Assembly: GCA_024653405.1 (NCBI GenBank)
Contig: JANLGB010000009.1
Coordinates: 13,341 to 20,817 of the forward strand
Direction of reading: 5' to 3'
Source: Candidatus Saccharicenans sp.
GTDB taxonomy: Bacteria; Acidobacteriota; Aminicenantia; Aminicenantales; Saccharicenantaceae
DNA: 7,477 nucleotides
The notes under the pieces were generated by a model. That model saw only the letters and a program-made list of their open reading frames with translations. It had not been told where the DNA came from and ran no database searches. Made by a program: the position numbers and the translations under genes. Positions 1-6,397 of the stretch are shown piece by piece; the stretch's first letter is position 1, and each line of letters begins with the position of its first letter.

Positions 1-201
1 CTTGGCAGTCAACGACAGGCAGATCAGCCCCCGCCCGTATTTGGCCATGAAGTTGATGATTTCCGGGGTGACTTTCTCGGCTGCCACCATCAGGTCGCCC
101 TCATTTTCGCGGTCTTCGTCATCGACAATTATAATCAGGCGCCCGGTGCGTACCGCCTTCAGGGCTTCTTCAACATTTATAGTTTGAGGCTTATTTTCCA
201 T
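1..201 (-). CDS. ribB: 3,4-dihydroxy-2-butanone 4-phosphate synthase (RibB, or RibB domain of RibBA), N-terminal part
   Basis: This is the first 67 residues of the enzyme that converts ribulose 5-phosphate to 3,4-dihydroxy-2-butanone 4-phosphate plus formate, the four-carbon precursor of the riboflavin xylene ring; it acts in the cytoplasm. The family's acidic, Mg2+-binding active-site loop [10 protein letters not shown] is at residues 27-36, followed by [17 protein letters not shown] and the conserved [10 protein letters not shown] at 56-65. The ATG at 199-201 is chosen because the leader [17 protein letters not shown] has the usual length before the first strand. The gene continues off the left edge, so it is not visible whether a GTP cyclohydrolase II domain follows (RibBA) or not (RibB). 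It begins 23 bases after the restored ribE stop. No clear Shine-Dalgarno sequence precedes it, but a promoter-like pair lies inside the 3' end of ribE. Family assignment is secure; only the fusion state is open. Confidence 0.93.
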   Translation of the reverse strand, partial: MENKPQTINVEEALKAVRTGRLIIIVDDEDRENEGDLMVAAEKVTPEIINFMAKYGRGLICLSLTAK

Positions 202-224
202 GATTTTTCGAGCTTTAAGAATCT

Positions 225-816
225 TTACCTGCTTCTGGATATAAAATTATACACGTATTTTCCGATTATGTCACACTCGAGGTTGACCTTGTCTCCCGGC
301 CGCAACCGACCCAGGTTAGTTTCCTGGAGGGTGGCCGGGATAAGCTCCAGCCTCAAAATAACCGGCCGCCACTCCAGCCACGGTCAGGCTGACCCCGTTG
401 ACGGCAATGGAGCCTTTCTCCACCACGAACTTCCTTAGTTCTCGCTCCAGACGGATCTTGAGCCGCCCGCCCGGGCGACGCAGTTTTACTCCGAGCACCT
501 GGCCGATCCCGTCGACGTGCCCGGTCACCAGGTGGCCCCCGAGCAGGCTGCCGGCGGTTAGCGGGAGTTCCAGGTTAAGCTCCTGTCCCGGACGCAACTG
601 GCCTAGGGTGGTTTTAGCCAAGGTTTCCCGGGATAAATTGAAGGTGAGACGCCTGTTGTCGATGGCTGTTACCGTCAGGCAGACGCCATCGACTGCCAGG
701 CTCTGGCCCTTTTCCAGCTGACGGCTGACCTCCTCCGGGACCTCAATCACCAGTTCGCTCCGGCTCTTCCGGTATTCGCGAAACAGGCCCCGGTGGGAAA
801 TGATGCCCGTGAACAT
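225..816 (-). CDS. ribE: Riboflavin synthase alpha chain, disrupted by a one-base frameshift near the 3' end
   Basis: Riboflavin synthase dismutates two 6,7-dimethyl-8-ribityllumazine molecules to riboflavin, the last step of the pathway. The reading frame from the ATG at 816 begins MFTGI and shows the first lumazine-binding barrel with VDGVCLTV (42-49) and the second with [11 protein letters not shown] (93-103) and [14 protein letters not shown] (133-146). As written it stops at 316-318 after 166 residues, with an unrelated tail from residue 156. Removing one base, most simply a C of the CC at 351-352, restores [16 protein letters not shown] and then [18 protein letters not shown], the normal C-terminal end of the family, to a stop at 225-227. 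The repaired protein is 196 residues, close to the usual 200-215. Because the downstream frame is intact and conserved, this is either a sequencing or assembly indel or a very recent mutation. The ATG shares one base with the ribD stop (TGATG), and an AAGGA lies 8 bases upstream. Confidence 0.92.
246..274 (-). promoter_or_regulatory. Candidate internal promoter for ribB inside the 3' end of ribE
   Basis: On the minus strand GTGACA (274-269) and TATAAT (251-246) are 17 bases apart, an 11 of 12 match to the sigma-70 consensus. Transcription would start near 239, giving a leader of about 38 bases to the ribB ATG. It lies in the codons for the conserved [10 protein letters not shown] end of riboflavin synthase, so part of the match is constrained by protein coding and could be chance. 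If active, it would let ribB and later genes be made independently of ftsY. Confidence 0.4.
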
Positions 817-1919
817 CAGAAATATCCTTCGATGATTATATCGTTTTTGATGGAAAAATGCCGCAGGTTTTTCAGTTTCATGGATTCAGCCACCCTGGCC
901 GCGCCCTGGCCTTCAAAAATAGTCAGGGATTTTTCTCCGCCGATTAACCTCGGAGCCAGGAAAAGATAAATTTTGTCGGCCAGCCGGTGCTGCAGGAAAG
1001 AAGTCAAGGTTGCGGCCCCGCCTTCCACCAGAACGGCGGCTATTTCCCGGCGACCGAGTTCTTCCAGGACCGATTTCAGGTCGAGCCTGCCCCCGGCTGC
1101 GGGGACCTGGATTATTTCCGCGCCCTTTTTCCTCAACCGCTTTGCCCGGGCTTCGGAAATGTCCGGACCGGCGAAAATAATTGCCTGGCCTTCTTCCGGC
1201 TTTTTCAGCAATCGGGCTCGCTCCGGGAAGCGAAGGGAAGTATCAAGGACCACCCGGTACCATTTCTTCTTGGCCAGGCCGGGCAGCCTGAGGCTCAACC
1301 GCGGGTTATCTTTAAGAACGGTGTTGAGGCCGACCAGCACCGCATCGTGTTCAGCCCGGAGGTTCTGGGCGAAGTATCTTGATTCCTGGCAGGAAATCCA
1401 GCGGGAATCGCCCGAAGCCGCGGCTATCTTTCCGTCGAGGCTCAAGGCGGCTTTGAGGGTAACAAAGGGGACCCGGCGGGTGATGTACTTGAAGTAAAAT
1501 TCGTTTAACCGCTGGTTGAGGTGACCGAGGAGGCCCACTTCTACTTTTACCCCCGCCTGTTGCAGCCGGGCCGCGCCTTTCTTGTAAACCACCGGGTTGG
1601 GGTCGTGGGAAGAAATGACGATTCTTTTTAAGCCTGAGCCGAGCAGGCGGTCAACGCAGGGCGGGGTCCGGCCCCAGTGAACGCAGGGCTCGAGAGTCAG
1701 GTAAAGGGTGGCTCCTTCAGCCTGGTGCCCGGTTCGGTCGAGGGCCACAATTTCGGCGTGGGGCTGGCCCGCTTCCTGGTGAAAACCCCAGCCGACAATT
1801 TTATCCTTTTTTACCAGAACAGCGCCGACGCAGGGATTGGGACTGGTCCGCCCCCTGGCCGTGGCGGCCAGGGAGTAGGCCATTTCCATGAAGGCCAGGT
1901 CGCGATTGCTCCAGCTCAT
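816..1919 (-). CDS. ribD: Bifunctional diaminohydroxyphosphoribosylaminopyrimidine deaminase / 5-amino-6-(5-phosphoribosylamino)uracil reductase RibD
   Basis: RibD carries out the second and third steps of riboflavin synthesis from GTP: zinc-dependent deamination of the pyrimidine, then NADPH-dependent reduction of the ribosyl side chain. The 367 residues match the usual two-domain length. The N-terminal cytidine-deaminase-like domain (about 1-145) has TSPNPCVGAVLV (25-36), the catalytic HAE at 54-56 and the zinc cysteines in LEPCVHWGRTPPC (C79 and C88). The reductase domain (about 149-367) has LKAALSLDGKIA (155-166), LRAEHDAVLVGLNTVLKDNP (188-207) and an LVEGGAATL motif. All key residues are present. 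The ATG at 1919 overlaps the ftsY stop by four bases (ATGA), so translation is probably coupled to ftsY, and the stop overlaps the ribE start by one base. This tight packing supports one transcript for ftsY, ribD and ribE. Confidence 0.97.
   Translation of the reverse strand: MSWSNRDLAFMEMAYSLAATARGRTSPNPCVGAVLVKKDKIVGWGFHQEAGQPHAEIVALDRTGHQAEGATLYLTLEPCVHWGRTPPCVDRLLGSGLKRIVISSHDPNPVVYKKGAARLQQAGVKVEVGLLGHLNQRLNEFYFKYITRRVPFVTLKAALSLDGKIAAASGDSRWISCQESRYFAQNLRAEHDAVLVGLNTVLKDNPRLSLRLPGLAKKKWYRVVLDTSLRFPERARLLKKPEEGQAIIFAGPDISEARAKRLRKKGAEIIQVPAAGGRLDLKSVLEELGRREIAAVLVEGGAATLTSFLQHRLADKIYLFLAPRLIGGEKSLTIFEGQGAARVAESMKLKNLRHFSIKNDIIIEGYF
825..829 (-). promoter_or_regulatory. Shine-Dalgarno sequence of ribE
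   Basis: AAGGA on the minus strand lies inside the last codons of ribD, 8 bases before the ribE ATG. It shows that this organism does use Shine-Dalgarno pairing for at least one internal operon gene, which contrasts with the two first genes, ftsY and recJ, where none is visible. Confidence 0.55.
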
Positions 1920-2800
1920 GACAGCAGCGCCTCAACGAACGATTCGGGAGAAAATTCAATCAGGTCCTTTTCGCTTTCTCCAACACCGACAAACTTGACC
2001 GGCAGGCCAAGCTCCTCCACCACTGCCAGGACGCTGCCGCCCCGGGCCGTGCCATCCAGCTTGGTCAGGAAGACCCCGGTGATGCCGGAAAAGCGGTTAA
2101 ATTCCCGGGCCTGGACGATGGCATTCTGACCGATGGTCGAATCCAGGACCAGCAGGATTTCCTGTGGTGCCCCGGGCATTTCTCGACTGATGACTTTTTT
2201 GATTTTTTCCAGTTCGGCCATCAGGTTGGCATAGGTGTGCAGCCGACCGGCGGTGTCCACCAGCAGCAGGTCATATTTCTTGGCCTTGAAGGACTGAATG
2301 GCGTCGAAGACCACTGAGGCCGGGTCGGCTCCACTCTGGCCCTGGATGACCGGCAGGTTCAGCCTTTTGCCCCAGAGCTGCAGTTGCTCCTGGGCTGCAG
2401 CTCTAAAGGTATCGGCCGCAGCCAGCATCACTTTCTTGCCCTCGGCTTGGTACTTGTAGGCCAGCTTGGCGGCCGAGGTGGTTTTACCGCCGCCGTTGAC
2501 CCCGACCAGCATCCAGACCGCCGGCCAGGAGGCGCTGGCGGCGGCCGGCCTCCGCGAAAGAAGCTCAACCAGTTCCTGTCGCAAAAGCTCTTTCCAGTCG
2601 GAGGACCCGGTTCTCCTGGCCCTGTCCCTGATTCCGGCCATGATCTGGTCGGTGGTCTTGACCCCGACATCAGCCAGGATCAGCAGTTCATAAAGCTCTT
2701 CCAGGATTTCCTCCTGGGGTCGGGAGCTCTGGAAAAGTTGTTCTATCCGGCTGAAAAGTTCCCTGGTCCGGCTGAGCTTCTGCTTTAATTTGTCAAACAC
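1916..2800 (-). CDS. ftsY: Signal recognition particle receptor FtsY (NG-domain form), GTG start
   Basis: FtsY is the membrane-associated GTPase that docks the Ffh/4.5S RNA particle carrying ribosomes to the Sec translocon. From the GTG at 2798-2800 the protein has 294 residues. The N-terminal amphipathic helix VFDKLKQKLSRTRELF (1-16) resembles the lipid-binding FARLKRSLLKTK helix of E. coli FtsY; the helical N domain includes ILADVGVKTT (41-50). GTPase motifs are the P-loop GVNGGGKTT (100-108), DTFRAAA (130-136), DTAGR (182-186), LVLDSTIGQNA (217-227) and TKLDGTARGG (246-255), with VGVGE at 271-275. The long acidic A domain of E. coli is absent and there is no M domain, so it is not Ffh. The frame is also open up to an ATG at 2890, but that 30-residue extension is unlike the family and contains a consensus promoter, so I reject it. 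The gene heads the rib operon and overlaps ribD by four bases. Confidence 0.93.
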   Translation of the reverse strand: MFDKLKQKLSRTRELFSRIEQLFQSSRPQEEILEELYELLILADVGVKTTDQIMAGIRDRARRTGSSDWKELLRQELVELLSRRPAAASASWPAVWMLVGVNGGGKTTSAAKLAYKYQAEGKKVMLAAADTFRAAAQEQLQLWGKRLNLPVIQGQSGADPASVVFDAIQSFKAKKYDLLLVDTAGRLHTYANLMAELEKIKKVISREMPGAPQEILLVLDSTIGQNAIVQAREFNRFSGITGVFLTKLDGTARGGSVLAVVEELGLPVKFVGVGESEKDLIEFSPESFVEALLS

Positions 2801-2809
2801 GGCTTTTGA

Positions 2810-2838
2810 ATTATATTTTTGGGCGGAAGAGATGTCAA
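2810..2838 (-). promoter_or_regulatory. Perfect-consensus sigma-70 promoter for ftsY and the rib genes
   Basis: Read on the minus strand, TTGACA (2838-2833) and TATAAT (2815-2810) are separated by exactly 17 bases, a 12 of 12 match to the housekeeping consensus. Transcription would start near A2804 or G2803, only 3-4 bases before the GTG at 2800. This predicts a leaderless or nearly leaderless ftsY mRNA and agrees with the lack of a Shine-Dalgarno sequence before that codon. The sequence match is direct; activity is inferred. Confidence 0.85.
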
Positions 2839-2852
2839 ACCAGCGGGCGCGG

Positions 2853-2881
2853 TTGTGGAAGCGGTTGTCTTGTGTTAAATT
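2853..2881 (+). promoter_or_regulatory. Candidate promoter for recJ with an extended -10
   Basis: A TTGTGG (2853-2858) is followed after 17 bases by TAAATT (2876-2881), preceded by TG at 2873-2874 in extended -10 position. The match is moderate (TTG in the -35; T, A, A and final T in the -10). The predicted start falls at about 2887-2889, at or just before the recJ ATG. It lies back to back with the ftsY promoter, the two -35 elements being 14 bases apart. An overlapping alternative -10 is TTAAAT at 2875-2880. Confidence 0.45.
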
Positions 2882-2888
2882 GAAAAGC

Positions 2889-4595
2889 ATGCAGTCCCGT
2901 TATAAATGGCAGATTGTCCCGTCCAACCCGGAGGCCTGGATTCTGGCCCAGGAACTCAACCTGCCGAATGAAATTGCCATGGTCCTGGTCAACCGCGGGC
3001 TGAGGACGGCCGAGGATGCCTCCTTTTTTCTCTATGGCGGACTGAACGAGCTTCATGACCCCTTCCTGATGCGGGGGATGAAGGAAGCGGTGGAGCGAAT
3101 CCTCCGGGCCATCCAGAAAAAGGAAAAGATAATCATTTTCGGCGATTATGACGTGGACGGCATCCTGTCGGTGGTGCTGCTGGTTAAAGCTCTGTCTTCT
3201 CTCGGCGGTCAGGTTGAGTATTTCATCCCGGAAAGGATGAAAGACGGTTACGGTCTGAAACCCCATCATCTGGAAACCATCCTGAAGATGAAGGCTGACC
3301 TGGTGGTCAGCGTCGACTGCGGAATCAAGGCTGTCGATTTTGTCCGTGAGGCCCGGAAGAACGGGCTGGAGGTAATCATCACCGATCACCATCATCCAGG
3401 TGACAGCCTACCTGAGGCCGTGGCCATCCTGAACCCGGTGCTGGAGGAGTGCGGTTATCCTGACCGTCACCTGGCCGGGGTGGGAGTGGCCTTCAAGCTG
3501 GTCCAGGCCCTTTTCCGTCGCCAGGGAATCAATCAGGACCTGAGCCACTTCCTGAAGCTGGTCAGCCTGGGCACGGTGGCCGACGTGGCTGAATTGAAGG
3601 GAGAAAATCGCATCCTGGTGCGGGAGGGCCTGAAAAAAATGAAAGAGGCCAGGACCCCTGGACTGAAGAGCCTGCTGGAGGGCTCGGGCCTCAACAACAG
3701 AAAGTTAAATGAAATCGACCTGGGCTTCCGTCTTGGACCCCGGATTAATGCCGCCGGGCGCCTGGGGATGACCGACATAGCCCTGCAGCTTTTCTTTTCC
3801 GAATCCCCGGAAGAGTGTGATTCCTTGGTGAAGAAGCTGAACGAGCTCAATTCGGCCCGGCAGCGCATCGAGGAAAAAATTCTCAGAGAAGCCGTAGAAA
3901 AAATTGAAGCCCGACAGTTGCACCAGAAATACCGCCTGCTGGTTCTGGGCAGCGAGAACTGGCACCGAGGAGTCATCGGTATCGTCGCTTCGCGGGTTAA
4001 AGAAATTTTCTATCGCCCGGTAATCCTGTTTGCCTACGAAAACGGCCAGGCCTACGGGTCAGGGCGGAGCATCCCCGAACTCTCCCTGATTGACCTGGTC
4101 AGCGACTGCAGCGACCTCTGCCAGAATTTCGGCGGCCACAAGCAGGCCGTCGGCTGCACCCTGAGCCTGGAACGGCTGCCGGATTTCAAGGACAGGCTCA
4201 ACCTTCTGGCCCTGGCCAGGATCACCGATGATTTGCTGGAAAGAAAATTGCTGATTGACTGCCGCCTGAATTTTTCCTCCATCACTCCATCGTTTGTTGA
4301 ATTCTATTCGCGGCTCCTGCCGTTTGGCGTCGGCAATCCGCGCCCGGTTTTTATGGCTGAGGAGGTCGATGTCCTGAGCGAACCGACGGTAGTGCAGAAC
4401 CGGCATCTTAAGTTCTGGGTTCGCCAGTCAGGCCGGGTATTCGAGGTCATGGCCTGGGAAAAAGCCAGGGTCTGGCCTGACCTCCGCCGGGGCAGCTGCC
4501 TGGACCTGGCTTATTCCCTGCAGTTTAGCGATTACCGTGGGAAAAGGCAGATGACCCTGGCTCTGGAAGACCTTAGGCCTCATCAGGCCGGATGA
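2889..4595 (+). CDS. recJ: Single-stranded-DNA-specific 5'-3' exonuclease RecJ
   Basis: RecJ degrades single-stranded DNA 5' to 3' in recombinational repair (RecFOR pathway) and mismatch repair, in the cytoplasm. From the ATG at 2889 it has 568 residues, normal for the family. DHH-domain motifs are FGDYDVDG (84-91), VSVDCG (140-145), TDHHHP (165-170), HLAGVGVAFKL (194-204) and LGTVADVAEL (227-236), which together supply the Mn2+ ligands. RLGPRINAAGRLG is at 281-293. The DHHA1 domain has WHRGVIGIVASRV (358-370), SGRS (391-394) and NFGGHKQAVG (413-422), and the C-terminal OB-like domain has FGVGNPRPVF (479-488). No catalytic residue is missing. The frame is open upstream to an ATG at 2790, but those 33 residues overlap ftsY and its promoter and are not family-like, whereas MQSRYKWQIV looks like a normal RecJ start. 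No Shine-Dalgarno sequence precedes it. Its stop overlaps the next start (ATGA). Confidence 0.96.
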   Translation: MQSRYKWQIVPSNPEAWILAQELNLPNEIAMVLVNRGLRTAEDASFFLYGGLNELHDPFLMRGMKEAVERILRAIQKKEKIIIFGDYDVDGILSVVLLVKALSSLGGQVEYFIPERMKDGYGLKPHHLETILKMKADLVVSVDCGIKAVDFVREARKNGLEVIITDHHHPGDSLPEAVAILNPVLEECGYPDRHLAGVGVAFKLVQALFRRQGINQDLSHFLKLVSLGTVADVAELKGENRILVREGLKKMKEARTPGLKSLLEGSGLNNRKLNEIDLGFRLGPRINAAGRLGMTDIALQLFFSESPEECDSLVKKLNELNSARQRIEEKILREAVEKIEARQLHQKYRLLVLGSENWHRGVIGIVASRVKEIFYRPVILFAYENGQAYGSGRSIPELSLIDLVSDCSDLCQNFGGHKQAVGCTLSLERLPDFKDRLNLLALARITDDLLERKLLIDCRLNFSSITPSFVEFYSRLLPFGVGNPRPVFMAEEVDVLSEPTVVQNRHLKFWVRQSGRVFEVMAWEKARVWPDLRRGSCLDLAYSLQFSDYRGKRQMTLALEDLRPHQAG

Positions 4596-6397
4596 CAGTA
4601 AGAATTAAACATAAAGGGCTGCCCGCGCTCCTAAGAATGGCAGTCCTGGTTCTGTTGTTCCTGTTTGTAATCCTGGTCGGTCTAACCATAATCTCCAATC
4701 TCAAGAACAGAAGCCACCAGCCGTCGGCTCCGGTCCAACCTGCCCGTCAAGCTGGAACCTTCAGTGAGAATTTCCAGGCGCTGGAATTCGCCGGGGAGAA
4801 GCGGCACCTAAGGCTGAAGGCTGACAATTATTATACGGACGTGGACGGACGACAGCACCTGGAAGGAGGGGTGGAAGTCAGCGATGAGGAACTCAGCCCA
4901 GCGGTTCAGCTGCAAGCTAATGCGGTGGTCATGGACCAGGAAAAACAATCTCTGCGGGCCGACGGCGAAGTCAGTCTCGAATTTAATCAGCTCCGGATAC
5001 TGGCCCCGCTGATTGAGTATGACCTCAAGGATAAAGTGGCCAGGTCGGAAAAGGTCCGGATAGAGCACGGGCCGCTCCGCCTGTCTGCAGACACCCTGCT
5101 GTGGCGAGCCGTGCCGGGTCAGATTATCCTGGAAGGCAATATCGCCGGAGAAAAACTTCAGCCGGGAGACAGCTTCTCGTTTGAAGGTGAGCGCCTGTCC
5201 TTTGACCTGGAACAGGACAATTTTACCGCCCAAAATCTGAGGCTGAGCAGCGGCGGTCTCCGGCTGGGCGCCGGGATGGCCGAGGTTCGTCTTAAAAACG
5301 ACAGCCTGGAGCTCTTGTCTATCGACCTGTCCGGCGGGGCCGAAGCCAGGTGGTCTGCCTCTTCTGCCGGGGTTGACTTCAGAAGTTTTGACTTGCTAGC
5401 CGATAGGGTAGTTTTTCTATTAGAAAAGAATTCGCCCGTGTTGCTGGCGCGGCCAGGCTTTAAGCTGAATGGTTACGGGAAAGAATGGCGGATACAGGTG
5501 GAGGGTGAAGCCCTGGAATTGTTTTTTGAAGCCAGACTGTCGGCCCGCCGTTTAAAGACTGGTAAGTTCCTGGCTTATCTTTACGGAAATGAAGGTGAAA
5601 CCTTAGAGCTATCAGCTCAGAATCTCGATTATGACCCGGTTGGGAGAAAGTTGGAGCTTTCTGGTCAGGCCCTGGCCCGGCATGAAGATTACCTGCTGGC
5701 AGCTGCCCGGCTCGCCCTCACCTTGCCGGAATTCGGTTTGGCCGGGTCTGAATTTGAACTGGAAATCCAGCCCAGTTTCTTTAAGAAGCCGGTGCCTTTT
5801 TTCAAGAAAGAACTTCCAGTCTTCCTAACGGGGAGTTGCCTGGAGACCTTCCCGGGAGTTTTTGAGTTGAGTGGCCAGGTCCGGGTCTGGCAGGCGGAAG
5901 ATTTCTGCCTGACGGATAAGGCCAGGTTGGAGAAAGACAGGGGCCTGCTCCAGCGAGTGGAAAAGGCCAGCTGGTCGGCCCGGCGGAGTGACGGCCAGGA
6001 AGAAAAAGTGGAATTAAGGGCCGGCCGGGTAGAATTGCTGGCCGAAACCAGCCAGGTCATCCTGTCCGGCGGCCTAGAACTCGGGCTGGACCAGTTGCGG
6101 TTGCGGGCGGAAGAAGCGGTCTTCGGTTTTACCGGAGAGGTCGGCGGCGGGCTGGCCCGGCTGGAAGCTAAGGGTCGGGTAAGTCTTGACTGGAAAGAAT
6201 ACCGGGCTAGCGGCCGCCAGGCTTCCCTGGATTTCGATAGCCAGCAGCTCGTGGTGACGGGCCACCCGGAATTGAGAGCAGCCACAGGAGAGAGGCTGGA
6301 GGCCGATAAATTGACTTTGTTTTTGGCGGATGATAGAATCCGCCTTGAGAACCAGAAAAGAGAGAGGTCGTTGACCGTCCTTGTCAGGGGAAAATGA
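4592..6397 (+). CDS. Membrane-anchored LptC/LptA-like periplasmic LPS-transport protein (apparent LptC-LptA fusion)
   Basis: The 601-residue protein starts with a short basic segment and one membrane helix (about 11-36, LLRMAVLVLLFLFVILVGL), then a Pro/Ser-rich linker and a long periplasmic beta-rich region. Residues about 57-190 resemble LptC, with ENFQALEFAGEKRHLRLKA and alternating polar/apolar strands ending in REG- or DGEV-type turns (LRADGEVSLEFNQL). Residues about 455-601 resemble the LptA/OstA fold: RAGRVELLAETSQVILSGGL, LEAKGRVSLDWKEYRASG and LVVTGHPELRAATGERLEAD are the repeated 'G-V-x-L ... A-D' pattern of stacked strands. The middle (about 190-455) is more divergent but still strand-rich and may be one or two further jelly-roll units; it contains two close FFKK motifs (397-406). 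LptC is usually near 190 residues and LptA near 180, so this is far longer than either. Position directly before lptB and rpoN matches the classical lptC-lptA-lptB-rpoN order. It overlaps recJ and lptB by ATGA. Role in LPS export is inferred from context and fold pattern. Confidence 0.82.
   Translation: MTVRIKHKGLPALLRMAVLVLLFLFVILVGLTIISNLKNRSHQPSAPVQPARQAGTFSENFQALEFAGEKRHLRLKADNYYTDVDGRQHLEGGVEVSDEELSPAVQLQANAVVMDQEKQSLRADGEVSLEFNQLRILAPLIEYDLKDKVARSEKVRIEHGPLRLSADTLLWRAVPGQIILEGNIAGEKLQPGDSFSFEGERLSFDLEQDNFTAQNLRLSSGGLRLGAGMAEVRLKNDSLELLSIDLSGGAEARWSASSAGVDFRSFDLLADRVVFLLEKNSPVLLARPGFKLNGYGKEWRIQVEGEALELFFEARLSARRLKTGKFLAYLYGNEGETLELSAQNLDYDPVGRKLELSGQALARHEDYLLAAARLALTLPEFGLAGSEFELEIQPSFFKKPVPFFKKELPVFLTGSCLETFPGVFELSGQVRVWQAEDFCLTDKARLEKDRGLLQRVEKASWSARRSDGQEEKVELRAGRVELLAETSQVILSGGLELGLDQLRLRAEEAVFGFTGEVGGGLARLEAKGRVSLDWKEYRASGRQASLDFDSQQLVVTGHPELRAATGERLEADKLTLFLADDRIRLENQKRERSLTVLVRGK

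Noticed and set aside
202..224. Possible FMN riboswitch before ribB
   Set aside because: Only 23 non-coding bases separate ribE from ribB, far too few, and no conserved riboswitch stems are visible there or before ftsY.
316..360. Programmed frameshift in ribE
   Set aside because: There is no slippery heptamer or obvious stimulatory structure, and programmed frameshifting is not known to me for this family; an indel is simpler.
184..438. Small plus-strand open frame across the ribB/ribE junction
   Set aside because: It lies antisense to conserved ribE and ribB codons and has no recognisable start signal or motif.
973..1497. Long open frames on the plus strand opposite ribD, and similar ones opposite recJ and the LptC/LptA-like gene
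   Set aside because: They are antisense shadows of genes with strong motifs, have Arg/Pro/Ser-rich composition and match no family I know.
2790..2888. In-frame upstream extension of recJ to an ATG at 2790 (33 extra residues)
   Set aside because: It overlaps ftsY and the divergent promoters, and the residues do not resemble a RecJ N-terminus; MQSRYKWQIV at 2889 does.
2801..2890. In-frame upstream extension of ftsY to an ATG at 2890 (30 extra residues)
   Set aside because: The extension is not family-like, no Shine-Dalgarno sequence precedes the ATG, and it contains a perfect consensus promoter followed by a family-like start at the GTG at 2800.
2887..2892. GCATGC palindrome giving an ATG on both strands
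   Set aside because: A six-base palindrome occurs often by chance, and only the plus-strand ATG has coding support.
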